64,000 nucleotides of DNA from the NCBI RefSeq assembly GCF_963975745.1, contig NZ_CAXBIB010000009.1, positions 81,479-145,478 on the forward strand, written 5' to 3'. This DNA comes from Parvibaculum sp963975745 (GTDB lineage Bacteria > Pseudomonadota > Alphaproteobacteria > Parvibaculales > Parvibaculaceae). This document shows positions 45,632 to 53,960 of this stretch, one piece after another. The first letter of the stretch is position 1. Each line of letters begins with the position of its first letter. Made by a program: the position numbers and the translations under genes. The notes beneath the pieces are model-generated. The model was given only the letters and a program-made list of their open reading frames with translations, ran no database searches and was not told the DNA's origin.

Positions 45632-46327
45632 TCAAATCAATCCCAGTGTTCGGAAACTCGCATGCCGGCCCTTGCCGACGACGAGATGGTCGTGCACCTC
45701 GATGCCGAGGGGTCTGGCGGTTTCGACGATGCGTTTTGTCATCTCGATATCGGCGTTCGAGGGGGTGGGGTCGCCGGAGGGGTGATTGTGGACCAGGATC
45801 AGCGCCGAGGCGTTGAGGTCGAGGGCGCGTTTGACGACTTCGCGCGGATAGACGGGTGTGTGATCGATCGTGCCCTTCTGCTGCACTTCGTCCGCGATCA
45901 GCTTGTTCTTGCGGTCGAGAAACAGGATGCGGAATTGTTCGGTGGGGTTGTGTGCCATCGCCTTGGTGCAGTAGTCGAGCAGGGCGGCCCACGAGCCGAT
46001 CACGTCCTTTTTCATGACCTTTGCCTGCGACAGGCGCAGGCCCGCTTCGCGCGCGAGGCGCAGTTCGACGACGGCGCGATCCTTGATGCCTTTGACCTCG
46101 CGCAGCCGCGCTTCCTCGGCGTTCAGCACTTCGGACAAGCCGCCGAATTTTTCGATCAGTTCTTTCGCGAGCGGCTTGGTGTCGCGCTGGGGAATGGCGT
46201 TGAAGAGCAACATCTCCAGCACTTCGTAGTCGGCGAGGCTGTCGGGCGCTTTCAGGAAGCGTTGGCGCAAGCGCTCGCGATGGCCGTGATAATGGGGCTT
46301 CGGCTTCTTCTCCGCGCCGGCCCCCAT
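45632..46327 (-). CDS. radC: RadC family protein
   Basis: 231 residues. Helix-hairpin-helix-like N-terminal part (DYEVLEMLLFNAIPQRDTKP) and a JAB/MPN+ metalloprotease-like domain with HNHPSGDPTPSNAD. Its molecular role is unsettled despite the DNA-repair name. Follows map by 14 nt on the same strand. Confidence 0.9.
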   Translation of the reverse strand: MGAGAEKKPKPHYHGHRERLRQRFLKAPDSLADYEVLEMLLFNAIPQRDTKPLAKELIEKFGGLSEVLNAEEARLREVKGIKDRAVVELRLAREAGLRLSQAKVMKKDVIGSWAALLDYCTKAMAHNPTEQFRILFLDRKNKLIADEVQQKGTIDHTPVYPREVVKRALDLNASALILVHNHPSGDPTPSNADIEMTKRIVETARPLGIEVHDHLVVGKGRHASFRTLGLI

Positions 46328-46341
46328 GCGCGTGCGTCCGC

Positions 46342-47163
46342 TCAGGCGTAGGGCGGGCAGTCCCGGCCCGCCGGCGATCTGGTGAAGATCTCGACGCCGG
46401 TTTCGGTGACGCCGACCGTGTGTTCGAACTGCGCCGACAGCGAGCGATCGCGCGTGACCGCCGTCCAGCCGTCGGAAAGGATCTTCACGCCGGGCTTGCC
46501 GGCATTGATCATCGGCTCGACGGTGAAGAACATGCCGGGGCGGAGCACCGCGCCCTGGCCGCGCTTGCCGTAGTGGAGCACATTCGGCATGTCGTGGAAG
46601 ACGCGGCCGATGCCATGGCCGCAGAATTCGCGCACCACCGAGCAGCGCTGGCCCTCGGCAAATTCCTGGATCGCGGCGCCGATGTCGCCGAGCGTGGCGC
46701 CCGGCTTGATGGCGGCGATGCCGCGCATCATCGCTTCATAGGTGACCTCGACCAGGCGCTGTGCCTTGCGCGGCGCCTCGCCGGCAAAATACATGCGGTT
46801 GGTGTCGCCGTGCCAGCCGTCGACGATCAGCGTCACGTCGATATTGACCGCGTCGCCCTCGCGCAGCGTGCGGTCGCCGGGAATGCCGTGGCAGACGACA
46901 TGGTTGATCGAGGTGCAGCAGGAATGGCGATAGCCGCGATAGTTGAGCGTCGCCGGCATCGAGCCATGGTCCATCGCAAAATCGAAGACCAGCTTGTCGA
47001 GCGCCAGCGTTGTGACGCCCGGCTTCACTTCGTCGGCCAGCATGTCGAGACATTCGGCGGCAAGCTTGCCGGCCGCACGCATGCCCGGCCAGGCGTCGGC
47101 ATCGTGAATCTTGATGCGGCCGCTGTTGATGGCAGGGCTTTCGGTGGCGTCCTGATAGCTCAT
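46342..47163 (-). CDS. map: Methionine aminopeptidase, type I
   Basis: 273 residues. Removes N-terminal Met. Metal ligands are visible: VNIDVTL (Asp), DTNRMY (Asp), GHGIGR (His), TVEPMI (Glu) and FEHTV (Glu). The ATG at 47163 (MSYQD) is preferred; an ATG at 47205 would add 14 residues and has no ribosome site. Confidence 0.93.
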   Translation of the reverse strand: MSYQDATESPAINSGRIKIHDADAWPGMRAAGKLAAECLDMLADEVKPGVTTLALDKLVFDFAMDHGSMPATLNYRGYRHSCCTSINHVVCHGIPGDRTLREGDAVNIDVTLIVDGWHGDTNRMYFAGEAPRKAQRLVEVTYEAMMRGIAAIKPGATLGDIGAAIQEFAEGQRCSVVREFCGHGIGRVFHDMPNVLHYGKRGQGAVLRPGMFFTVEPMINAGKPGVKILSDGWTAVTRDRSLSAQFEHTVGVTETGVEIFTRSPAGRDCPPYA

Positions 47164-47345
47164 CGGGTCTCGCGGGTTCGGCGACGGGATTTGAAGATAT
47201 AACATAGTCGTTCGGCCGGGCCGATCCTAGCCCTGCTGCCGATTTCGATTGGTTTTCCGCCGTTTCCGGCCCATTTGATCGGGATGGGCGCGCGGCGTTA
47301 TCCTGCGCGCGACGCCTGAAATCGAGACGATGCGAGGAATGCCCG

Positions 47346-48119
47346 ATGGCCGATGCCGCCCAACCGCCTGTCGTGACGGCCTGCGTTCTGCTGATCGGCG
47401 ACGAGATCCTGTCGGGGCGCACACGGGATTCGAACCTCGCCTATATCGCCAATCACCTCAACAAGATCGGCATCCAGGTGCGCGAGGCCCGGGTCATTCC
47501 CGATGTCGAGGCGACGATCGTCGCGGTGCTCAACGAGGTGCGGGCGCGCTACGACTATGTGTTCACTACCGGCGGCATCGGTCCGACTCATGACGACATC
47601 ACGGCCGATGCCGTGGCCAAGGCTTTCGGCGTGGGGATCGATCATCACCCGGAAGCCGTCAGGATACTCGGCGATCACTACAAGGCCACAGGCGGCGAGT
47701 TTACGGCGGCTCGCATGCGGATGGCGCGGCTGCCTGAGGGCGCGACAATGATCGAGAACCCGCTGAGCAAGGCGCCCGGCTTCCAGATCGGCAATGTCTT
47801 CGTGATGGCCGGCGTGCCGATGGTGATGCAGGTGATGCTGGACAGCCTGTCCGGCCGGCTGAAGGGCGGGGCGACGATGCGGAGCCTGACCGTGACCGGG
47901 CAGATCGGGGAGGGGACGATCGCCGAAAAACTGGGGGAATTGCAGGCCCGCCACCCCGATATCGGCATCGGCAGCTATCCCTATTACCGGGGCAAGAGCT
48001 TCGGCACCAGCATCGTGATGCGGGGCGTCGATTCGAGCGCGCTGGAGCGCGTGGCGGCCGATGTGGCGGCGCTGATGCGCGAATTCGGGGTCGAGCCGCA
48101 GACCGGCGATCCGGCCTGA
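47346..48119 (+). CDS. MoCF-domain protein, CinA N-domain-like
   Basis: 257 residues. Molybdopterin-binding fold: TACVLLIGDEILSGRTRDSN and TTGGIGPTHDDITADAVAKA. It lacks the C-terminal nicotinamide-nucleotide amidase domain of full CinA. This short form is common in alphaproteobacteria; its activity is uncertain. Confidence 0.85.
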   Translation: MADAAQPPVVTACVLLIGDEILSGRTRDSNLAYIANHLNKIGIQVREARVIPDVEATIVAVLNEVRARYDYVFTTGGIGPTHDDITADAVAKAFGVGIDHHPEAVRILGDHYKATGGEFTAARMRMARLPEGATMIENPLSKAPGFQIGNVFVMAGVPMVMQVMLDSLSGRLKGGATMRSLTVTGQIGEGTIAEKLGELQARHPDIGIGSYPYYRGKSFGTSIVMRGVDSSALERVAADVAALMREFGVEPQTGDPA

Positions 48120-48377
48120 AACGGCGCAAAAGCCCGGAATGGCAGGGTTTTTGTCGCTTATCTGCAACAGGATGCGCAACATTACGAAAGTTTCAGCATT
48201 TCTGCGGGTTCCGGCGCGATACAATCGGCAGCGAACCGGCTAGAATTGCCCCCATGAAGGGTCTGCCGGGCTCGTCCGCGGGGCGGAGAACGGCGGAACG
48301 GGGGAAACAGGCCAGACGTCCAAACAATGGCCTGGGAACGAGTTTTTAGGGTCAGGTTACCCGGAGGGAGAGACGAA

Positions 48378-48629
48378 ATGAAAAAGACCATCGGATTTGT
48401 GGGCCTGGTTGCAGGCGCGGCGTTCATGCTGGCCGGCGCGGCTTCGGCCCTCGACTCCAGCTTCGGCGCGCAGTCGAAGGCTGGTACGCATCAGTTCTAT
48501 GTGTGGTGCACGGGCGGCGCGGACAGCGTCCAGTCGGCCGACGGCGCCAACGCCAAGGAAGCCCAGGCCAAGCTCGCCGCGAGCGCCGGCAACAATTGCT
48601 GGCCGGTCTGGCAGGGCCTTGCCGGCTAA
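48378..48629 (+). CDS. Small exported protein of unknown function
   Basis: 83 residues. Signal peptide (MKKTIGFVGLVAGAAFMLAG, cleavage near ASA-LDS) and a ~60-residue mature part with two cysteines (YVWCTGGADS, NNCWPVWQGL) that could form a disulfide. GGAGGGAGA precedes the ATG and a terminator follows, so it looks like a real monocistronic gene. The 258-bp gap upstream holds a TACAAT (48220) but no clear -35. Confidence 0.75.
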   Translation: MKKTIGFVGLVAGAAFMLAGAASALDSSFGAQSKAGTHQFYVWCTGGADSVQSADGANAKEAQAKLAASAGNNCWPVWQGLAG

Positions 48630-48655
48630 GCCTTCCAAGGCATCCGGAATTCACG

Positions 48656-48684
48656 AAACGGCGGTCCCTCGGGGCCGCCGTTTT
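48656..48684 (+). terminator. Terminator after the small exported gene
   Basis: AAACGGCGG pairs with CCGCCGTTT around a 10-nt loop, followed by TCCTTTT. Confidence 0.85.
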
Positions 48685-48728
48685 CCTTTTGCGCCCAAGC
48701 GTTCGAGAAGGCATAGCTAGAAGACTGG

Positions 48729-48815
48729 GGCCCCTTGGCGAAACTGGTATACGCAGCAGACTTAAAATCTGCTTCTCGAAAGGGAGTGCGGGTTCGAGTC
48801 CCGCAGGGGCCACCA
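48729..48815 (+). tRNA. tRNA-Leu (anticodon UAA)
   Basis: 87 nt with encoded CCA. Acceptor GGCCCCT/AGGGGCC, D-loop AAACTGGTA, anticodon stem GCAGA/TCTGC with loop CTTAAAA (anticodon TAA), a class II variable arm (TCTC GAAA GGGA) and T-arm GCGGG TTCGAGT CCCGC. The CCA ends exactly where a hairpin element begins. Confidence 0.97.
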
Positions 48816-48871
48816 GCCTCCGCTCTGCGAGCTTCGGCTCGGCGAGCCAAAGGGAGCAGACCAGCGGAGGC
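48816..48871 (+). repeat. Hairpin element directly after tRNA-Leu
   Basis: GCCTCCGCT (48816-48824) pairs with AGCGGAGGC (48863-48871), with an inner GAGC-TTCG-GCTC hairpin. It starts at the first base after the tRNA CCA and leads to a GIY-YIG gene 50 nt later. From memory, similar hairpin leaders accompany small GIY-YIG genes in other genomes; not verified. Confidence 0.6.
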
Positions 48872-48920
48872 TGTCGCGCCGAAGTTGCTCTGCAACGTAG
48901 GCGGACTATGCTCTGACGCC

Positions 48921-49160
48921 ATGAAATACGTTTACATTCTACGCAGTATTTCTTGCGCAGACCGGTACTACACCGGCGTAACCAGCGACGTTGAATCCCG
49001 TCTGGCAAAGCACAATGCCAAAGCTGTTTCCCATACGTCGAAATATGCGCCGTGGGAACTCAAGACCTATGTCGCTTTTTCGGATGAAGATCAGGCTTTT
49101 GCTTTCGAGAAGTATCTGAAAAGCGGCTCCGGCCGGGCGTTTGCCAAAAAGCATTTGTAG
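48921..49160 (+). CDS. Small GIY-YIG nuclease family protein
   Basis: 79 residues, the stand-alone UvrC-like GIY-YIG domain (YVYILRSISCADRYYTGVTS, with Arg in VESRLAKHN and Glu in AFAFEKYLKSGSG). No ribosome site is obvious at the ATG. Biochemical role of this family is unclear; a mobile or selfish nature is possible given its position behind a tRNA. Confidence 0.85.
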   Translation: MKYVYILRSISCADRYYTGVTSDVESRLAKHNAKAVSHTSKYAPWELKTYVAFSDEDQAFAFEKYLKSGSGRAFAKKHL

Positions 49161-49209
49161 CCTCTCGCGGGCTTCGGGTGGCTTACGCCCGTTCATCCCC
49201 GGCCCCGTA

Positions 49210-50427
49210 TCAGACGAGTTCGGTTTCGATGACCGCCTGCCCGTGCAGGGTGCGGTGGACGGGGCACTTGTCGGCGATGGCCAGAAGCGAGGCGCGCTCG
49301 TCCTCCGTCATGTCGCCCTCGAGCCTGATCCGGCGGCGGAAGACGTCGATCTTTGGTCCGGACTTCTCGCAGTCTTCGCAGTCTTCCCTGTGCGCCTTGT
49401 CGTGGGTGACGTCGCAGACGACATGGGTCAGCGCAATGGTCTTGCGGCGGGCGTAGAGACGGATCGTCATCGTCGTGCAGGCGCCCAGTGCCGCCGACAG
49501 AAGCTGATAGGGGCTTGGGCCGAGATCGGTGCCGCCCATCGCGACCGGTTCGTCGGCGACGAGCTGATGCCGGCCGCCGATGCTGATGTCCTGGCGAAAG
49601 CCCGAGGCCTCCGCCTCGGCGACGCGCACCACGCCTTCGGGCGTTTCGGGCCGCGCCGGCTCGGGGGCCAGGTCGAGATAGCGCGCCGACCAGGACTCAA
49701 TCAGACCGGCGACATATTCGGCATCCGCTTCGCGGCTGATCAGATGGTCGGCATCGTCGAGCGAAACGAAACTCTTGGGATGGCGCGCGGCGATGAAGAT
49801 CTTCGCCGCATTGTCGATGCCGACGATCTCGTCGCGCGGCGCATGCAGCACCAGAAGTGCCGCCCCCAGACGCGGCAAGGCATCGGCCAGCGATGCTTCG
49901 GCGATGTCGTCGAGAAACTGCTTGCGGATTTCGAAGGGCCGTCCGCCGAGGTCCACTTCGGCCGACCCCTTTGCATGGATCTCGTCGAGCTTCGCGCCGA
50001 AATTATGTGTCACATGCGAGGGGTCCATCGGCGCCGCGATGGTGACGACGGCGCGCAGCGAGGCGATCTGCGGCGCGGCTTTCAGCGCCGCCGCGCCGCC
50101 CAGCGAATGGCCGATCAGAAGCTGCGGCGGCATGTCATGGGCTTCCATCCAGGCGGCGGCGGCGAGCAGGTCGCCAACGTTGGAGGTGAAATTCGTGCTG
50201 GCGAACTCGCCCGCCGAATGTCCGAGGCCGGTGAAGTCGAAGCGCAGCACCGCGATGCCGCGCGCCGCCAGCCGGCCGGCGATGCGGCGCGCGGCGGCGA
50301 TGTCCTTGGAACAGGTGAAGCAATGGACGAGGATCGCGGCGGCCCGGACCGGGCCTTCGGGCCTGTCGAGCCGCGCAGCCAGCTCGTCCCCGAGGGCGCC
50401 GGCAAAGGTGATCTTTTCGCTTTGCAC
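49210..50427 (-). CDS. Bifunctional alpha/beta hydrolase - OsmC protein
   Basis: 405 residues. Residues ~1-255 are an alpha/beta hydrolase with nucleophile elbow GHSLGG and DADH near the end. Residues ~265-405 are an OsmC-type peroxiredoxin domain with both redox cysteines (SAALGACTTMTIRLYARRK and DKCPVHRTLHG). The fusion is a known family. It starts with GTG (50427) after GGAG. Likely removes organic or lipid hydroperoxides; substrate of the hydrolase half unknown. Confidence 0.87.
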   Translation of the reverse strand: MQSEKITFAGALGDELAARLDRPEGPVRAAAILVHCFTCSKDIAAARRIAGRLAARGIAVLRFDFTGLGHSAGEFASTNFTSNVGDLLAAAAWMEAHDMPPQLLIGHSLGGAAALKAAPQIASLRAVVTIAAPMDPSHVTHNFGAKLDEIHAKGSAEVDLGGRPFEIRKQFLDDIAEASLADALPRLGAALLVLHAPRDEIVGIDNAAKIFIAARHPKSFVSLDDADHLISREADAEYVAGLIESWSARYLDLAPEPARPETPEGVVRVAEAEASGFRQDISIGGRHQLVADEPVAMGGTDLGPSPYQLLSAALGACTTMTIRLYARRKTIALTHVVCDVTHDKAHREDCEDCEKSGPKIDVFRRRIRLEGDMTEDERASLLAIADKCPVHRTLHGQAVIETELV

Positions 50428-50510
50428 GTCGTTGTTCTCCGTGAAGGGGGCGCGATGTCCCGTGGCATCGATCAGCGGCGACCTTACGGCCTTCGGCGCG
50501 CAGGATCGCG

Positions 50511-51146
50511 TCAGAGGCTAGCACTGCCGGCGACGGCGAGCCACAGCGCGACGGCGGCGAGCAGGGCGGCGGCGGCGCGGTTGAGACCGCGGGCGAGGCG
50601 GGGGCCGGCAAAGCCGCCCGCCCTTGCGGCGGCGAAGGCCCAGGCCAGCTTGACGCCGCCGACCGCGACGACCGCGATCAGCACGACGATCAGCGCGTCG
50701 CGCGCGGTGATCGCGGCGAGGTCGAGAAAGGCCGGCAGGAAGCCGAGATAGAAGAGGATCGCCTTCTGGTCGCCCAGCGTCAGCAGGAAGCCGGCCATGA
50801 AGCTCGACAGCATGGTCGGCCGCGGCGGCGCGGCTTCGGCGGGGCGGGCGGCATCGGCGCGCAGAAGGCCGATGGCGAGCCAGAGAAGCCAGAGGGCGGC
50901 GGCATAGCGCAGCCAGTGGAAGGCCTCGCCCATCGCTTCGGCCGCCAGCGCCAGGCCGAAAAGCGCCAGCAAGATGAAGAGGATGTCGGCCGCGACGATG
51001 CCGGCGGCCGCAAGCGCGCCATGGGCAAAGCCGGCGGCGGCGGCGCGCGCGGAAACGATCAGCACACTGACGGAAGGGACGGCGGCCAGCAGCGCCATGG
51101 CGCCGAACAGCGCCGCCATGCCGTCAAGCGTCAGGCCGGAGGTCAT
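50511..51146 (-). CDS. LysE-type exporter
   Basis: 211 residues with six predicted membrane spans, extremely Ala/Leu-rich. The family pattern is visible in FMAGFLLTLGDQKAILFYLG. Substrate (amino acid or related) unknown. Downstream of the zinc-finger gene on the same strand. Confidence 0.8.
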   Translation of the reverse strand: MTSGLTLDGMAALFGAMALLAAVPSVSVLIVSARAAAAGFAHGALAAAGIVAADILFILLALFGLALAAEAMGEAFHWLRYAAALWLLWLAIGLLRADAARPAEAAPPRPTMLSSFMAGFLLTLGDQKAILFYLGFLPAFLDLAAITARDALIVVLIAVVAVGGVKLAWAFAAARAGGFAGPRLARGLNRAAAALLAAVALWLAVAGSASL

Positions 51147-51159
51147 CGCCGGCGCTGCG

Positions 51160-51408
51160 TCAGGCGCTCTGCTTCTCGTGCCAGAGAGCGGCCGCCGGGC
51201 GGCTTTCCTCCGGCGTCAGGCCTGCATCGAAGCGGTAGAGCGTCGAGCAATAGGGGCAGACGATTTCGCTCTCGCGGCCCATGTCGAGATAGACATGCGG
51301 GTGGTCGAAGGGCGGGTTGGCGCCGATGCAGGTGAATTCGCGCACGCCGATCGCGATTTCGCGCGCGCCGACCTGATTGGAAAATTTCGGAACTGCGCCG
51401 CCGCTCAT
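51160..51408 (-). CDS. Zinc-finger protein, NDUFS6-like (zf-CHCC)
   Basis: 82 residues. Cys-His-Cys-Cys zinc site: FTCIGANPPFDHPHVYLD and IVCPYCSTLYRFD. Homologue of the complex I accessory subunit NDUFS6 found in alphaproteobacteria and mitochondria. No other complex I genes are nearby. 13 nt upstream of the LysE gene. Confidence 0.85.
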   Translation of the reverse strand: MSGGAVPKFSNQVGAREIAIGVREFTCIGANPPFDHPHVYLDMGRESEIVCPYCSTLYRFDAGLTPEESRPAAALWHEKQSA

Positions 51409-51735
51409 TTCGCCTTGCTCCCGCTGGTCAGATTCGAGCCGAAACTAGAGGGGAAGCGGGGTTCCGGCAAGGGGCGGGCGGCCGGATCCGGCCCGGCCGG
51501 GATCGCTCCGTCTACGGAGGATTGAGGCGCAGGCGGGGCGCTCAGAGCCGCAGCGGCGACTGTCGCTGCGCCGGGGCGGGGAAAGACCGCCCTAAGCGAT
51601 TGATCCGGCTTGCATTTCCGGCCGAAACGGCAGCGGCGGCGGCAGCGCCGACCCCCCCCTCTGTCACGGAACTGTCACAAACGGTTTTCGGGGCGGATTC
51701 CGGCTCATTTCACGGCGGCCGACTGTTGTTCGCCG

Positions 51736-51826
51736 CATTTCACCGGAGCCGGGGACAAGTCGGAGTTGTCCCCGGGGGGACGAGATATCCCCCCTTGACG
51801 GAAATTTGCCGGAACGGAATCGGGTG
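51736..51826. repeat. 91-bp double-hairpin repeat, copy A
   Basis: Contains CCGGGGACAA (51749-51758) paired perfectly with TTGTCCCCGG (51766-51775), overlapping by two bases a second stem GGGGGGA (51774-51780) / TCCCCCC (51788-51794). The two stems are therefore partly exclusive. Copy B lies 209 bp downstream in the same orientation. Confidence 0.85.
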
Positions 51827-51944
51827 CGTGGACCGTTACTGAATGACGGGTCACTTGGGCGCCGGAGGTCTTGTTGAGAGTCATTCGCAAATTCTTGCCG
51901 GACGGGGCTGGCGGCTTTTCACGGGCCGGGTCTGTTATTCCTTC

Positions 51945-52035
51945 CATTTCACCGGACCCGGGGACAAGTCGGGTTTATCCCCGGGGGGACGAGATATCCC
52001 CACTTGACGGCGGTCTGGCGGAACGGAGTCGGATG
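51945..52035. repeat. 91-bp double-hairpin repeat, copy B
   Basis: Same order of elements as copy A, roughly 80-85% identical by eye. The first stem has one mismatch (CCGGGGACAA / TTATCCCCGG) and the second is reduced to GGGGA / TCCCC. Confidence 0.85.
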
Positions 52036-52541
52036 TGAGGGGCGCGCGCCGGGCGGGAAAGAATCGGCATTATTTGTTCCGTGTACGTCCGAAGTGATGG
52101 AGGGCGGTCTGCCCATGCATCGTCCGTCGCGGCCGCGAGGAGGATGGCGTTCATGCGGTTGTCCCGGCGGCGATGGCCGGCGCGTCGGGCGCGGCGTCGA
52201 CGGTTCGTCCTTCGCGAGGTTCCCGGGTGGGAGGGTTGGCGGCTGCGGGACGAGACCCGGGGCGGGACCCGGTCAAGATCGGGCTCGAAGAAGGTCTTCA
52301 AGGCGACACTCTTATTATTCAATGTCATTGTGCGCGCCGCGAAGGCCTGCGCGACGGAATCCTGGTTTTGCGGCGTTGAGTGGCTTCCGGATGGCCATGA
52401 CGAACTGACACGATTGTGAGCCGGCAGCGCCGAAAGGGTCTTGGTTCCGGGCCCGCTTCGGGGATAATGCGGGAACGCTGCGGAAGCGCGGGCAGAAGAC
52501 CCGGGCACCGCGCATGAGGCCAACAGGAGGGAGCCCCCATC

Positions 52542-53957
52542 ATGACGACCCAGACGGGCCGAAAGCCGCTGACGCGCTGGACATTGTTTGCCTTCGCGCT
52601 GCCGGCGGCGCCGATTTCGGCCATGGGGCTGCCGCTGGCGGTCCATCTGCCGCCCTTCTATGCGGGTTCGCTGGGGCTTGGGCTGACGGTGGTCGGCACG
52701 ATCTTCATGTTCGCGCGCTTCTGGGACGTGTTCACCGATCCGGTGCTCGGCATCGTGTCGGACAAATACGAAACGCGCTGGGGGCGGCGTCGGCACTGGA
52801 TCGTGATCTCGGTGCCGATCATGCTGCTCTCGGTCTTCATGATCTTCATGCCGCCGGTCGCGGTGACGCCGCTCTATCTCGTCGGCTGGCTGTTCGTGCT
52901 TTATGTCGGCTGGACGCTGCTGACCATCTCGCACATGTCGTGGGGTGCCGAACTGACGCCCGATTATCACGAGCGGTCGCGCGTGCAGGGCGCGCGCGAA
53001 ATCGCGCTGATCCTCGGCATGGTCTTCGTGCTGACGCTGCCGATCCTGATCGAAATGACCGGGCCCGAAGACGTCGCCGCCGCGCGCGTCGCCTCGATGG
53101 GCTGGTTCGTCCTCATCCTGCTGCCGATTGCGGTCTTCCTCGCCGTGCGCTTCGTGCCGGAGCGGCCGACGCCCCGGCCGCAGCATGTGCCGATGAAGGA
53201 GGCCATTGCGGCGCTGGTGCAGAGCAAGCCGCTGCAGAACGTGCTGGCAGCCGATCTGATTTCGGGCATTTCGGGCGGGCTTGTCGCCTCGATGTTCCTG
53301 TTTCTCGCCGAAGACGCGCTGCAGCTCGGCAAATATTCGAGCCTGATGCTGCTCGGCTATTTCATTTCGGGCGTTTCGTTCATTCCGGTGATGCTGTGGC
53401 TCAGCCGCAAATTCGGCAAGCACCGGACGGCCGCCTATTCGGCGCTGTTCAACGCCGCCTCGGTGCCGCTGATCCTGCTGGTGCCGGTGGGCAACGCGCC
53501 GGTGGCGCTGGCGGTGTGGATCCTGCTCGGCGTCAACATGGCGGCCGGGCCGTTCCTGTTCCGCTCGATCATGGCCGATGTCGCCGATCACGACACGGTG
53601 CGGACCGGGCAGCAGCGGACGGGGCTTTTCTATTCGATGCTGACCATGACCAACAAGATCGGCGTCGCCGTCGCCATTTTCGGCGGCTACACGATGCTCG
53701 ACATGATCGGCTTCACGCCGCGCGGCGAGAATGCGCCCGAGGTGCTCGACGCGCTCAGGGCGGTCTATGTCTGGCCGGCCTGTATCATCAGTGCCGCGGT
53801 GGCCGGCATTCTCTGGTTCTACCCGATCGACGAGAAGAAGCAGCGCGAGAATCGCGAGATTCTCGAACAGCGCGGCATCGAGGCGGCGGCGACCGCCATC
53901 GCGGCGCGGACGGGGCATCCCTCCGACGCGCAATCCTCCGGCGTGCCGGCGGATTGA
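52542..53957 (+). CDS. MFS transporter, GPH (MelB-like) family, copy 1
   Basis: 471 residues, ~12 membrane spans. GPH-type signature ARFWDVFTDPVLGIVSDK followed by RWGRRRHWI. Also MSWGAELTPDYHERSRVQGA. Substrate unknown; GPH members import sugars with a cation. GGAGGGAG precedes the ATG. The alpha/beta hydrolase gene starts 3 nt after its stop, so the two form an operon. A close paralogue lies at 55409. Confidence 0.88.
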   Translation: MTTQTGRKPLTRWTLFAFALPAAPISAMGLPLAVHLPPFYAGSLGLGLTVVGTIFMFARFWDVFTDPVLGIVSDKYETRWGRRRHWIVISVPIMLLSVFMIFMPPVAVTPLYLVGWLFVLYVGWTLLTISHMSWGAELTPDYHERSRVQGAREIALILGMVFVLTLPILIEMTGPEDVAAARVASMGWFVLILLPIAVFLAVRFVPERPTPRPQHVPMKEAIAALVQSKPLQNVLAADLISGISGGLVASMFLFLAEDALQLGKYSSLMLLGYFISGVSFIPVMLWLSRKFGKHRTAAYSALFNAASVPLILLVPVGNAPVALAVWILLGVNMAAGPFLFRSIMADVADHDTVRTGQQRTGLFYSMLTMTNKIGVAVAIFGGYTMLDMIGFTPRGENAPEVLDALRAVYVWPACIISAAVAGILWFYPIDEKKQRENREILEQRGIEAAATAIAARTGHPSDAQSSGVPAD

Positions 53958-53960
53958 GCG

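Larger units (their letters stand above)
51409..52541. other. 1.1-kb gene-free region with hairpin repeats
   Basis: No supported gene on either strand: the frames present lack ribosome sites and have Arg/Gly/Pro-rich composition. Main content is the two 91-bp repeats (51736-51826 and 51945-52035). An ATG at 52542 with GGAGGGAG begins the next gene. Confidence 0.7.

Noticed and set aside
52004..52419. Plus-strand frames of 112-134 codons before MFS copy 1
   Set aside because: Arg/Gly/Pro-rich, overlapping each other in different frames, no ribosome site.
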